Assembly (NCBI GenBank): GCA_900323505.1
Contig: OOIN01000002.1
Span: 992,001-1,056,000, forward strand
Length of the DNA stretch: 64,000 nt
Direction: 5' to 3'
Source of the DNA: Ustilago trichophora
Lineage: Eukaryota > Basidiomycota > Ustilaginomycetes > Ustilaginales > Ustilaginaceae
Below the pieces are notes generated by a model that saw nothing but the letters and a program-made list of their open reading frames with translations, did no database searches and was not told where the DNA came from. Every line of letters starts with the position of its first letter. Position 1 is the first letter of the stretch. The position numbers were made by a program, and so were the translations under genes. Shown here in pieces: positions 50,001-60,327 of the stretch.

Positions 50001-50639
50001 CCGTCGACGCTCGGTGCTGTAAGCGCATCCAGCGGAGCCAGCACCAGTGGTACCACGGGTCTACGAGCACCTCTTGGCCCACGTGCACCCCACGAGATGA
50101 AACGTACAGGCTCGACTCAAAGCCAAAGCCAAACCGCGCCCATCACGCCTATCACGCCCATAACCCCCATAACACCCAATACGGGCGGCTTTGGTAGCGG
50201 CCCTACCTTTGTCTCGCGTCTCGGCGGCTCCTTCAGCGGCTCCTCTGGTGGTGGCAATCACACTCCGCGCTCACCCAATCGCGAAGGCTATTCATCTCCC
50301 GAATTCCTCAACGCCCCGCGTCGACCCTCGGATTTGACAGGCACCTCGCCCACTTCCCCACCTCTATCTGCTCACGAAGCTTCGCCTAGACTGGGTACAG
50401 GTTTGCGATCCTCTCTGTCCTATGGCTCGGTACGAGACCGTATGCGAAGAGGCTCAAGTCCAGCTCCTGATGACGAAGCTTTCACAGTTGCGTTGACCAA
50501 GTTGGGTGATGTTCTGCCAGACGCGGATATGCAGACGTTGAGGTATTATTTGAAAAAGGCAAAGGGAAACGATTTGACCGCGATAGGCGATTATTTGCAG
50601 GATCAGAGTTTGGGTAAGCTTCCAAAGTTTAGTAGTTGA
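47070..50639 (+). CDS. Large disordered protein with C-terminal UBA/CUE-like helices
   Basis: 1189 residues, family not recognised. The open frame starts with a GTG at 47034; the first ATG is at 47070 (MSQPLDSNAAPSATLD). About the first 640 residues are Ser/Pro/Thr/Ala-rich disorder with a charged coil (DEQMRLEKELLAETDGSRPR, LKEARERAKMRRQQSD). The most ordered block is around residues 655-720: YGKTLPMPKAFASSGIIVDK and SWERARTYAQYTNALLHLET. After another Gly/Ser-rich region with a repeated ITP tripeptide it ends in three helices (FTVALTKLGDVLPDADMQTL and YYLKKAKGNDLTAIGDYLQ), which resemble a UBA or CUE ubiquitin-binding fold. The layout resembles a fungal scaffold or trafficking adaptor, but that is inference. 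Confidence 0.75.
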   Translation: MSQPLDSNAAPSATLDVARSRANTGASLSAAPYGTSYRSTTGSSVVSNGSLLDLYARSPSSPAHADGVFPPSAAGIASTSMQPSASTSSSNGIPMTPTARGFQAPSRDETPSGTGFSIPPSDSNASVWTTASAPATESLPHSKRASMAGFDIDVMRSVQPAHDIATTSNLTATDLPLPPRIGIEAPQDDSDGSHYDDEEMPATFSHDSFDRSADRTIEPIDRNAASAEVDQVFSNALPSPPVPRRTSSVMQDSFNISPSPSQMEDLVRPDPQLTRHTASRSGSGQLASESIPQRRSSADFRDDAVRRQVSQDTTHSHTSATAADTGSSITSRLPVSPTKGTKLHAVDENSRLSTDKTDRGSRSSHEPSLDEQMRLEKELLAETDGSRPRTLKEARERAKMRRQQSDTVSPPSTSANTTSPRKGASLHMRDVASSVTAAAADDNASRSSIDSRDRPLRNPKRVSHRDSALTGDRRSLSERSAPSDYSHDSGAEGAFTYDEPAAQSGQRGLEDADIEQQPGGMDDLTDAVNSAMNDLSFGSADETLSADDEFATPLPPPSKPQNEERPRLPTSLPSARSLASVTGNLQNGTQDAAGVRSSPLASPAKQTPQTPKANFFPSFTSAQLLGTPPLGSPVQQRNTAQANPAPQRSTPSLPTRIDVYGKTLPMPKAFASSGIIVDKRRMSSWERARTYAQYTNALLHLETGLSLWMEVVQRPAMRQQNNRTAQGKQADDWLAQGTLPRSKHVRNEGSYADSIRSDMTFPMRGDGAKAKEIVSVMPTMAESPVRSPVNLPYPGVVSQQQQQPRSNSTQSFSSISSSALPLSTSANDSLAGAGNTSRSSGMGGGNRFFSGLGRKGSKRTQPSAPVSSNSASTPLSSIAVAVGGSRAYLANSRNKRTASPGLSGAVVGGLLSSGRPSTDTFETSYSSQSRPESPATGAVRVAGLGLGATSSGEAPQLGPLTSVSTGRLDTVREARNGPSTLGAVSASSGASTSGTTGLRAPLGPRAPHEMKRTGSTQSQSQTAPITPITPITPITPNTGGFGSGPTFVSRLGGSFSGSSGGGNHTPRSPNREGYSSPEFLNAPRRPSDLTGTSPTSPPLSAHEASPRLGTGLRSSLSYGSVRDRMRRGSSPAPDDEAFTVALTKLGDVLPDADMQTLRYYLKKAKGNDLTAIGDYLQDQSLGKLPKFSS

Positions 50640-51534
50640 TTACAGCGAGGGTGAATGTCAGGTTGGGCTTGTTTTGCGTTTGATTTTTAGCTTTTGTGTG
50701 GTTTGTGCTTGGATCTGTGTGTTTGTGTTGACGGGTGCGGGCGAGAAGGTTTGTGTTTGAGGGAAAGGTGAGTTTGTGAGTCTGGACAGAGGTGGAAACT
50801 CATAGGAGGATCTTGGTTGTTGGCGTAGATGATTTGAATTGCATTGCTGTACAGTAGCTACGTATAATCGATGTAGAGTGGACTTGTTCAATGTCTAGCT
50901 ATGGATGTAGATTTGAGGTGTGGGTGATATGCGATTGTGCTGTTATTTGGGGATTGAGTCGAATGGCTTTGAACCTTGATCATTGTGCAGGATGCCCCCA
51001 AGTGTGGGCTCTGCACAAATCAACCCCTTCAACCCCTCCCCTTCAAAACCAGCTCCACAATCCAACACAATGTCAAAGCCTTGTAAACTCCACCATATAC
51101 TGTAACACCATAGTTTTAAGCTTGACAATATGTCCAATGTTCCACATTTCACAATTCCACATTTGTTCTGCAAAGATGGACGGCATCATTCACACACAAT
51201 CGAATGGCCAGTTGACATCTAACCAAGAGCGATTCAAGAACGTACGGTGGACATTCAAGAACTTTTGGCCTGCTCTAGTGCTCCAGGGAAAATATCAAAT
51301 GCTCATCAAAAGAGAAAACGTTTCAGACGCACACACTCGGAGCGACAAACTTTGAACATCAAAAAAGGAAAGATCAGTTGATTGATCATTCGTACAAGTT
51401 ACAAGACGTAGCAAAACTAGAAAAAGAGGTATCGGTTTGGGTTAAAAGAAAAAAAGGGAATGATCCTTTACAAAGGTAAAAGCCCAAATGAAATTTACAT
51501 GTGAAGGTGTACGTGTAACCAAGATTTGCAATCT
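50640..51534. other. Convergent spacer before the permease
   Basis: 895 bases between convergent 3' ends, AT-rich, with a short TACAGTA site near 50849-50857. Two overlapping frames (around 50891-51355) lack any protein-like pattern; nothing is annotated. Confidence 0.4.
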
Positions 51535-53235
51535 TTAGAAGAAGAAGTTCCAGACCTTCTTGTACATGGGTCGAGCGGCGGCCTCCTCACGCTCACGACG
51601 GAGGACCTCGATGGGGACGGGGTCACGACGGCCGGTGCTGATGTCAATGTCGTCGATGCGGACAAGCTTGGTGCGCCTGAAGATCTTGTAAGGAAGGTAG
51701 AAGACAAAGACAACGATAGGGACCGAGATGAAGCTCTGGAAGAAGGCGTTGACACGGTCGGTGGCAGTCATCTCACCTTCACCAATAGGCCAAACGGCGG
51801 TGTAGAAGGTGAAGATGATGACGAGGATGTTGAAGAAAGCACCATACATGGAACCCCAGATGCCGAAGGGAGACTTCCAGGGAAGCTCCTCGAGGGTGTG
51901 ACCGGCACGAGCCCAGGCCTGTCGGAAGCGAACGTGCGAGATGCAAATGCAGAGCCAGCTGATGATGGTCGAAAGACCCGAGATGGCAAGGAGCCAGTTG
52001 AAGACGAGGTTACGGGCGTTGTCACCAGCGTAGATGAGGAATCCGAGGAAACCAAAGATGAGCGAGATAATGACGGCAGTCAAAGGTCGACCCTGTCGGT
52101 CAATGTAGGTGAAAATCCTGGGAGCCTGTCCGATGGTCGCCATGGCCTGGAGGGTTCGGGAGGCAGCGTAAACAGCACTGTTTCCGACCGACAAGACGGA
52201 TACGAGAATGACGGCGTTGAAGATGCTGGGAAGGACCTTGATGCCCGCGTTGGTCACGGCGATAACGAACGGAGAAGCTCTGGCATCGTAGGCACCACTT
52301 CCGAGACGTTCGTTGTCGTATGGGACGAGGGTGGTAACGATGAGAAGGGAGACGACGTAGAAAATGGTGACGCGCATGAAAATCTGTTTTGCGGCCTTTG
52401 GAATTTCTTTGCGTGCATTGGCCGTCTCAGCTGCAGCAAGTCCGATCAGCTCGGTACCTGCGTAGGAGAAAGCAGCAGTGACGAATACGGCAGCGAAACC
52501 CTTGAAGCCATTATTGAAGGCACCGGGAGAGTCCCAAGTCTTGAAACCATAGTACTTGCCGTCAGGACCACCACCAACATTGATAACAACACCGGCGATG
52601 ATGAAGCCAATGACAGCGAGAACCTTGATAAGCGATCCAAAGAACTCGAATTCACCATAACCTCGAACACCGAAGAAGTTGATAACTGTAATGACGATCA
52701 AGAAAATGGCGACCCAGACACCCTTGGGGATTGTCTCGTTGGGATCCCAGTAGGTGATAACGATCGAGGCGGCGACGAGTTCGAGAGGAAGAACGATGAG
52801 CCACTGGAGCCAGTAGTTGTAAGCCATGGCGAAACCAACAGCGGGGTCAATGAAACGGGTCGAGTAAGCAGCGAAGGAACCAGCGACGGGGAAAATAGCA
52901 CCAAGCTCACCGAGAGCCATGACGACCATGAGAAGCATGACACCGATGAGGATAAAGTCGATCATGAGGGTACCGGGACCACCAGTGGCAAGAGCACCAC
53001 CGGAACCGATGAAGAGACCGGTACCGATGGAACCACCGAGGGCGATAAACTGAACATGACGACCGTGGAGGTTGCGCTTGAGGCCACCCTCGGCGCTGGG
53101 GTCCTTGAAGCCAGCGACGGCGTTGGACTCGTAGTCCTTGGAGTCCTTCTCGTTGTAAGCGGGAGCAGCCACGTCAGACGAGTCGTCCGTAATCTCGGGC
53201 TTAAAGCCGTCGACGAAATTTGTCCAAGCACCCAT
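51535..53235 (-). CDS. Amino-acid permease, YAT/GAP1 family
   Basis: 566 residues, one exon, twelve membrane spans. Fungal YAT permeases are proton symporters for amino acids at the plasma membrane. The N-terminal cytosolic tail carries several Lys (ubiquitination targets in the family) and ends LKRNLHGRHVQFIALGGSIG, the signature before TM1, followed by TGLFIGSGGALATGGPGTL. TM3 onward shows ALGELGAIFPVAGSFAAYST. Later blocks are AAFSYAGTELIGLAAAETAN and SVLSVGNSAVYAASRTLQAM. The C-terminus ends in aromatic WNFFF. Which amino acid it carries cannot be read from the sequence. Codon choice is very biased to C/G-ending codons, which creates a complete antisense frame and suggests high expression. 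Confidence 0.95.
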   Translation of the reverse strand: MGAWTNFVDGFKPEITDDSSDVAAPAYNEKDSKDYESNAVAGFKDPSAEGGLKRNLHGRHVQFIALGGSIGTGLFIGSGGALATGGPGTLMIDFILIGVMLLMVVMALGELGAIFPVAGSFAAYSTRFIDPAVGFAMAYNYWLQWLIVLPLELVAASIVITYWDPNETIPKGVWVAIFLIVITVINFFGVRGYGEFEFFGSLIKVLAVIGFIIAGVVINVGGGPDGKYYGFKTWDSPGAFNNGFKGFAAVFVTAAFSYAGTELIGLAAAETANARKEIPKAAKQIFMRVTIFYVVSLLIVTTLVPYDNERLGSGAYDARASPFVIAVTNAGIKVLPSIFNAVILVSVLSVGNSAVYAASRTLQAMATIGQAPRIFTYIDRQGRPLTAVIISLIFGFLGFLIYAGDNARNLVFNWLLAISGLSTIISWLCICISHVRFRQAWARAGHTLEELPWKSPFGIWGSMYGAFFNILVIIFTFYTAVWPIGEGEMTATDRVNAFFQSFISVPIVVFVFYLPYKIFRRTKLVRIDDIDISTGRRDPVPIEVLRREREEAAARPMYKKVWNFFF

Positions 53236-53260
53236 TTTGGCTATATGAATCTAGAGCTAC

Positions 53261-53283
53261 GATAAGCTTCTATAAAAGATAAG
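53261..53283. promoter_or_regulatory. Paired GATAAG sites upstream of the permease
   Basis: GATAAG occurs at 53261-53266 and 53278-53283, 26 and 43 bases upstream of the permease start codon. A third copy is at 53806-53811. GATA-type nitrogen regulators (AreA/Nit2 family) bind this core and commonly control permease genes. The two close sites may lie in the leader, so their role is inferred. Confidence 0.45.
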
Positions 53284-54843
53284 GGGAAGATGGTGAGAAG
53301 GGAAAGGGGGGTTTGACGAAACGCTTCCAGAACCCTAAAGTGAATCAAGCAAAGCAAATGCTGAAAAAGGGGTGGTGGAGCAGGAGGGGATGCGTCAAAA
53401 GCGTAGGGGGTGAGGTTGGAAAGGGGGGGTGTGACAGCAACGATGGCGAGGGGTTATATGTGATGCGCCCTACAAAGGAAAGGCGATAGATAGCTCGTTG
53501 GCTGGACGAGATATGCAGTGAAAGGCGAAAGCGGGGGGACACGCGGCAGCCAGGCAGGCAGCGGCGTTCGCAGACGGATGGGGAGGAGAAGCGCAAAGAT
53601 AGGCAACCGAACAGGGCAAGAGGTGGGCACTAGGGCAGAGAGGGTTCAAATTCCGGACGCAGCTTGCCGGCGAGAGGCTGCGGTGCATCCAAGAAGGAAC
53701 GAACAAGAGACAAAGAGCCAGGCACGCACGGATTGCAGAGAAAGACAGACCCACAGCCCAGACTCCGCTCACTCGTTCGACCCATGATTCGAAGACATGG
53801 CGAGGGATAAGATATCGACTTTGTAAAATAAAATAAAATAAAATTAAAACAAAACTTCAGTTGAAATTGTTTGTACATTTTCTCTCCCTCTTTCTATGAC
53901 ATGGGCCTTGATCACACACATCCCATCCCTCTATCGCCGTTTGCTAGACATAGCTGCGCCCATTGCAAGGTGTGACGGACAACGGAGGTGGGGCGATGAT
54001 ACCAATGAGTAAGTAATATCTTGAGGGAACAAGGAAGAAGATGGGCTGAGGGTTGGTGAGGGACCTGGATTGCAGACACGCGACGAATGGCAGCACAGGT
54101 AATCGCCAAGCACGGAAGCTGTGCTGCAGTGCAGTAGATTTCAGTGACAGCACCGAAGTCGAAGTGAGGACTGGGAGCAAGAGTGTTATCTTGCCAATCC
54201 GCGGTACTTGCAGGTCTGTGGCGAATTGCATTGAACGCAGGAAAGCAGGTGCTAGGGGAGGAAGGGGCAACGAAGCGAACCGCGTCCAATCACGAGGCGA
54301 GTCGAGACGAGAGACGAATGAGGATGGGATGCGATGCGAGTCCCATGTTGGCTAGCAGCTGATTAGGGTGAGCTCTGTGATTGAACCCACTAACCACTAC
54401 AGGGTCACACATAAAGATGATGTGCTGCACGACGGGCATTCGCCGAAATTCTCGTCTTCTCATTGGACAGTATCGGTGAGCAGCCGAATAGCAACGCCGG
54501 TGTGATGGTGCACCATGTCTGAGAGTGACATGCGAGGCAACACACGCCGACCCTCGAAGGACCAATCAAACGAGTTACCGTTGAGAACCCAAAGGCTTGG
54601 CTTTTTTCTTTCTTCAATCTGTGTTTTGCAGCTCGAGGTCAGGAGATACAACAGTCTAATAGAGCTGATGTACCGCATACAGAACTCTGTATCAGGAAGG
54701 AGCACACAAGGGTAGTTTCATGCGGCTGATACCAACCGAAACTAGTTGCAGGCGAGGCCAGCGCCAGATGTGTGCAAGCCAAAGTGGGGTGAGCCAGTGA
54801 GAAAAGCGAGCGATCAAGTCGAATTAGACACGCGGCAAGAGAC

Positions 54844-54862
54844 ATACAGTACAGTACAGCAC
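54844..54862. repeat. (CAGTA)n array
   Basis: Reads atacagtacagtacagcac; same family as the other TACTG sites, opposite orientation. Confidence 0.7.
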
Positions 54863-55844
54863 TCTGCTCTCCTTGCCACGCACGCCTTCTTACTGTATTT
54901 TCCTTTTTCAGTTGAAATTCAAAAAATTACAACATCAAGAAATCTGGGCACCCACCGCTCTGGCCTGTGATTGGACGTTTGGACTTACCCTCTCCGAAGA
55001 GAGCTGATATGCGTATCATCCTGATGCCATTGGTATCGCCTCTTCTGTATCTCAAGACCAACGCGCGCGTGACCATTTTTCATGTTCCTGACCTGCGACA
55101 AGTCAACGGCGTTTCAGAAGCCTTTTCATCTCTAGCTTCTTGTTTTCTCTCACCGCTAGACCCGACAACACACTCATTTTTCTTGTCGCCACCTGTCGTA
55201 GCCAGTTGGTTCATCGATATCTTGCCAAGGTCTCAATATCGCCGGTGGCAGCATGGCAATCAACATTATGATTGGCTCCAAAAAAAAAACGCACGATGCA
55301 GCGGAGAGCCATCCTGATTCGACGATGGGATCCATTCATTCCAGCTGCCAACCACAATTCGCAAGACAGAGAGGTAAAAGATTAAGCATTTGAGAGCAAA
55401 CAACAACAACAATCTTGCGAGGCGGAGCGGGGTTTCAAATCGTGCCAGAAGCATTTGCAAATTCCCCTGCACTCCAGCTGTCAAAAACCAAACTGCACCT
55501 CGTAGATTGCTTGATGCAAGCCGGAGTTGGCTTTGTGCAACCAGAAACAAGCAGTCAGTCCGTGTCTATCTGCACTCTCTGCAAGTACGGGCCTTTTTAT
55601 TCTCTGGTTTGCAAATTCGTCGAATTCGCCGCTTCCTCGAGCGCTGATTGGACCACTCTAACCAGCCTTTGTCATGTGGCTTGATCCAACACGTCCTCGC
55701 CTGTCTTCGCTTGCCTTCGCTTGCCTCTTCAGAGGTGCTCACAGCACTGCCGCGGTCCAAATTTCAAAAAACATGTCTGCCTTGTCCTGTCATGTGTGGG
55801 GTAAGGTCTCCCTCGATCGACTATGCTTTAACCTTTCTAGCATC

Positions 55845-55860
55845 TGTACTGTACTATACC
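55845..55860. repeat. Short (TACTG)n array
   Basis: Reads ctgtactgtactatac, two to three pentamer units in the gene-poor region. Confidence 0.6.
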
Positions 55861-58395
55861 ACTCGCCAGCAGCCATGTGGATCCAATCTTGCTTACACAT
55901 ATACCGTCTCCACTCTTCCGCTAACATGGCACAAGCCAAGGGCTTGCCTTACCGAATTCCGGCCTTGTACGGCAACAGGTCAAACCGGACATGACCGTGT
56001 TAGTTACGGATCGAGTTACCAGTCTTGCCGCTGCATCAAGCCGAAAACAGACACAGCTGCATACCCGTGATACCAATTCACCATCTACATCGCTTCGCAA
56101 AATCGCTGTGAGGAGGTCGTTGAAGGCACACATACACACCTTTCGACATGTTGCAGTCTACACTGAGAAACACAGACTTTTGGCGTCTCGGAAAAAGCAA
56201 AACTGCAGGGCGTAGGGCGCAAATAAGTACACCAGCTCACTCACAGTATTCTTCACCAAGCGCCAGGATGCCAAGCTTTTCCAACTGCTTCGGAGGAGCC
56301 TCTTCCATCCGCTCCTCCCCGCTTCAGTTTGTCTTGGCAGAAGAGATCCCGTTCCCCCTAGCCTTGCCATGCCGTCGGTGCCTATCTTGTCTGAAGTGTT
56401 CTATACCCTATATTCCAGGAAATGACACGACAGGAGAGATCAGGAACCTAAACTTAGGCGAGCCGACAGGCGGAATGAATGGATTGGTCCTTCGGTCTAC
56501 ATTTTGCTTGCCACAAAGAAATCCCATGAAAGCAGGCTGCGATGTCAAGTGACAGCGGCCGTCCACCACCGGCTATGAGGAATTGACTGTGTCACGCTCG
56601 GAACGGCAAGTGGACCATCCCCCCACGTCTTGGAAGATTGATCGTACGATGCTCAGGCCACCACCCTCTTTTGACATGGCTTTCAGTACCAGGTTGTCTT
56701 TTGAGTACGGTCTCGTCCATTGGCCTATCGGGTTGCGTCTGGTACCCATCCCACAGCGTAGATCAGATCAGGTAAAGAGGTTGCCAAGACACCAACAGAG
56801 AGGCTGTGCGCGCGATTCGCAATCCACTTCCGTTGACTTTACCGGACTGATACCCGGCCTGATACGAAGTAAGCACCCTCTTTTCTCAACGTTTCATTCG
56901 TCCTTTCGGCCTCGCTTTGTCAGATTGATTTCATCCTAGCATCAGATTGCGCACATATCACACGCTTCTATTCGATCAAGATAGGCAAAAGATTAACCCC
57001 ACATTGCCGATACACATCCTCTTGGTCCTTGTCATAATCAACCGCATGGTCAGGAACGCACATCACTTGTGCACACGCGCGCGCTTACCTTGTCGAATTC
57101 CGCTTTGCCGTGACTTGGAACTCAAGCCTAACCAGCTTTCTTGCAATGTCGTCGTGTTATGCAAAGCCACATTTTCCCGATCCTGAATCAACCGTTGGGT
57201 GAGAGTGAGAGTGAGAGTGTGAATGTTGATTGTGTCCTTATTCTGTCTGTGCACGACTCGTGTTGTGTTGCCCAATTCTTCGCAATCGGTCTTGGCAACG
57301 GCTGTCTCCGTTTCGGACCACCGTCAAGTCCGAATTTTCCTTTCAGCCCTTCTTCTCTCTCATCGTCGTCAATCTTGATCTCGTCGTTGGTTGGGAAATC
57401 GTACCAATAACACTTCGCTGATGTATCAAAGCAGTATGATTGAATGACCCCGCATTATGCATGATCAAAGCGTTTTATCCGTACCTGAAACCGCCGTTGA
57501 ATCATCACGCCATGATGCCAAGATAAGCTCCCCGTCCAAGGTGATTGGAATCCGTACCCAGGATTTGAAAGCTTGCCCGCAACCCTAGATCGGAACTTGT
57601 CACATGAGTGAGCTTGATCGAGATCATCAAAGCGATTTGATGCGATGCTGTCAATGATCTAGAGCGCAGAGAATGTGGTCTTGTACAAGACCTGAGGGGT
57701 CAAGAGCGTCGTCAGGAAAAAGCAGGAAATCTAACCGCTATCTCGCACAGAGTTTGCAAAGCACATGTTTGATTGTTCAGCAATCTATGCTGCAGGCTTG
57801 GTCAAGTACGACAAACGGTAATGTCACTCGGAAGCAAAGACGCTTTTTCGAAGCGGATTCATACCGCGGTGTGATCACACAGTGGTATCGTTGCAATAAA
57901 GGGTCCTCCGAGAGTATCCGGTAGAAACCGAGATATCCTTAGCGTCGCCATACAGAACAGATACTGTATCAGGCTTCCCTTGCAATAATTACGAGAGCCT
58001 GGATCGCTGCATAGGCGTCATGATAAGGATTGTGTTCCACGGCTGGCTAGAAGGGCTACTGGGGTAGATCGAGGCTCATCCCAAGTTTTCTTGTAGAAGA
58101 GCCTTTCAAGTTGGCGCTTTTGGTGAGTCAACCGCCTCGATGTCCTGACATATCGGCCACCATTAGCCGCCTTCTACGAATGTATGGCCTGAGTTGTACA
58201 CCCTAGAAAGCAAACAAAGGCTGAACAAGAAGGTAACAATGCCGTCAGGAAAAACAAAACTTGCTGTGCCTGGCAACCTCAGTGGCAAAATCTGTTCATC
58301 GACATATCAAATCATGCACAAGTCAAAACATAGGCAATGCAGACAACAAATGCAAGGATGTATTAAAGATGCGGGAAAGGTGGAAAACCAGTCCA

Positions 58396-60327
58396 TCATG
58401 AGGATCTCCCATCAGGAGGAAGCGTAGAGGTGACCAGTGGCGACGAGCTTGCAGGGGTACCCTTCTTCCCCTTCGGATACGCAATTGGGCGATATGGTGA
58501 GGCAAGCGGGCTGCCTCGTCTTCTGTTTGGGCTGTCCGACGGTGAAGACACTTGAGAAGTCAATTTTCCATCCCTAGCACTGCCTGATGATACTCCTGCT
58601 TCACCCCTGGCGGGTGTCATCCTGGCTGAGCTCTGCAACGAAATCCTCCTCGATCTCGGCTTGTTCGGCGTCCCTTCGGCACCACCTACAACAGACGACG
58701 AGTCAAGGGACATGCTCGCCCCATCCCCGTCTGTATCATTGGTAACATAGGAATTCATCGAGACGTCTCCACTCAGCTCGCCCCGTGACAGTTTGTGTTG
58801 CAACTGCCTCCTCTGCTGCTGAACCAGGTACGACTGGATGCGCTTGTTGGGCGATGATGTTTGGCGGATCTTGGCGAGAAGCTCTTGCTTGCGCCGCATC
58901 TTTTCTGCTTCTTCCTTGTCCAATCTCTCCTTCTCTACCAGCCGTTCGGGTTCTTGGAACGAGAGCAGCTTTTTCGACTTTGCCTCTTCCCATTCGTCCT
59001 TGGTCAGCCATTTGTGGACCACGACTTGGTGCGACTCTTTCGCCATGGGGTGGAGCGAGTCTCGTGGCATGCGGTATTTGGATCGCCACTCGAGGACGTC
59101 GCTCCATCGCTGGAGTTCGTGTGTTTCTGGATGAATGCGCCAGCGCAGACCTTCAAAGTCGGTCCATTCTTGGCCGGGTTCGCGGTCGTCAGAGGTATCG
59201 GCTTGGCGCTTAGTCTGTGTGCTGGTGCCTTTGAGATTGGCTTGTTGAGCTGAGGGAGCGTCATGATGAACGGGGATGAAGTCAGTCATAGCTTCCTCGG
59301 GCAGCGCGATATCAAAGTCCAGAGACGAACTTGGATCGAGGTTCTTATTAACGGTACGAGAACGTTTGGAACTGTGTGACTGAGATTGGATGTGGTCCTC
59401 GTCATCGCTAGTGGCGATGCTTTGCTCAGTATCCGATCCGTCCAGCTCGTCTGCTTCACGCTTCTTGGCGGTAGCTCGTGCTGAGATTTGGAGCGACTGA
59501 AGTTGACCCTGGTGGGCGGGCTTGGCCTTGTTTGTGTTTGCAGATAGTGAGCTTGGGCGAGAGCGGGATAATTGTGCGTCCTCGTCTTCTTCCATGGCTT
59601 CTGAGACGTCCTCCGCTTCCGAGAGAGAAAGGTCAAGCATGTTCTCATCTGCGATCGCCTGGTCAGCTCCGAACGTGCCGGGAATCGACACCCTCTGTGC
59701 CTTGCTCTGGCCTGAGCCGACGTCCGGCTTGGAAGGAGATGCTTGCTGGCGACGCTTGAGGGTGCGGCGAGCACTTGGACTGCCTTCGACATGATCCATC
59801 ACCGGACTTCGTCTGCCTTGAGATGCATGATTGAGCCTTGGTTGAGAATTTCGACGCGTCATCGACTTCTGAGACGAATTCCTCTCGATATTTTGATGCT
59901 TGATGGGAGACGGACTGCGTGGAGAGCTCGAAGCGATGGTCTGAGATGTCTCGTATCGACGATGCTGCGAGGTAGTCAGGCCAGCATTGTTAGAAAGGCT
60001 ATCTTTGAGATAGCCAGGAAGCGTTCCAGGAATACCTGAGAGACGCGCAGCTGCTTCGTGATCGATCTTAGTTTGAGATCTTGATGGTGTCAAGGTACGC
60101 CTCTTGACAGGAGTAGAGAGATGTTGTTCGCGCTTGTGTTGGGATCTACGAGAAAGAGCATCGGCTCTGGCTATGGCGAAGGGTCTGTTATCGTCGTCGG
60201 GGATGCCAGCAGCTCTTCTGCGGTCGCGGATGAACTCTGCCTTCTTTCGCGAGTATTGTATACGTTGATGTATGCTGTGCAAAAAGTAAGCAATGACGGC
60301 CGCAACCAGCCAGTTCAGGATCGACAT
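58396..60327 (-). CDS. Unrecognised protein with N-terminal membrane anchor
   Basis: 643 residues, family not recognised. Start chosen at ATG 60325-60327, which opens directly with a membrane segment (MSILNWLVAAVIAYFLHSIH) followed by basic residues (QRIQYSRKKAEFIRDRRR), a signal-anchor layout with the bulk probably cytosolic or nuclear. The frame is open upstream to 60543 but the extra residues are unlike the rest. Residues 90-390 are basic, Ser/Pro-rich disorder with many SP/TP sites. An ordered block follows at about 385-480: EWTDFEGLRWRIHPETHELQ, then RWSDVLEWRSKYRMPRDSL and VVVHKWLTKDEWEEAKSKK. A Glu/Lys coiled coil comes next and a basic tail ends it. The arrangement recalls inner nuclear membrane or spindle-pole proteins, but this is a guess. 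Confidence 0.7.
   Translation of the reverse strand: MSILNWLVAAVIAYFLHSIHQRIQYSRKKAEFIRDRRRAAGIPDDDNRPFAIARADALSRRSQHKREQHLSTPVKRRTLTPSRSQTKIDHEAAARLSGIPGTLPGYLKDSLSNNAGLTTSQHRRYETSQTIASSSPRSPSPIKHQNIERNSSQKSMTRRNSQPRLNHASQGRRSPVMDHVEGSPSARRTLKRRQQASPSKPDVGSGQSKAQRVSIPGTFGADQAIADENMLDLSLSEAEDVSEAMEEDEDAQLSRSRPSSLSANTNKAKPAHQGQLQSLQISARATAKKREADELDGSDTEQSIATSDDEDHIQSQSHSSKRSRTVNKNLDPSSSLDFDIALPEEAMTDFIPVHHDAPSAQQANLKGTSTQTKRQADTSDDREPGQEWTDFEGLRWRIHPETHELQRWSDVLEWRSKYRMPRDSLHPMAKESHQVVVHKWLTKDEWEEAKSKKLLSFQEPERLVEKERLDKEEAEKMRRKQELLAKIRQTSSPNKRIQSYLVQQQRRQLQHKLSRGELSGDVSMNSYVTNDTDGDGASMSLDSSSVVGGAEGTPNKPRSRRISLQSSARMTPARGEAGVSSGSARDGKLTSQVSSPSDSPNRRRGSPLASPYRPIAYPKGKKGTPASSSPLVTSTLPPDGRSS

Larger units (their letters stand above)
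53236..58395. other. Gene-poor region of about 5.2 kb
   Basis: No frame on either strand here has a recognisable product, and no tRNA-like or rRNA-like sequence was found by eye. The part next to 53235 is the permease promoter and leader. Other contents: an (AAAAT)n run at about 53824-53850, TACTG arrays at 54844-54862 and 55845-55860, and a GAGAGT repeat near 57200-57217. A multi-exon gene with very short exons, or a non-coding transcript, cannot be excluded. Confidence 0.5.

Noticed and set aside
51526..53265. A 579-codon open frame on the plus strand opposite the permease
   Set aside because: It mirrors the permease in a codon register where strong C/G third-base bias removes stop codons. 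Its product is acidic low-complexity (runs of D, E, G, T) without any fold-like pattern, and the opposite strand encodes an unmistakable permease.
53636..53660. Possible tRNA B-box (gggttcaaattccgg)
   Set aside because: No matching T-stem, anticodon stem or A-box could be paired around it.
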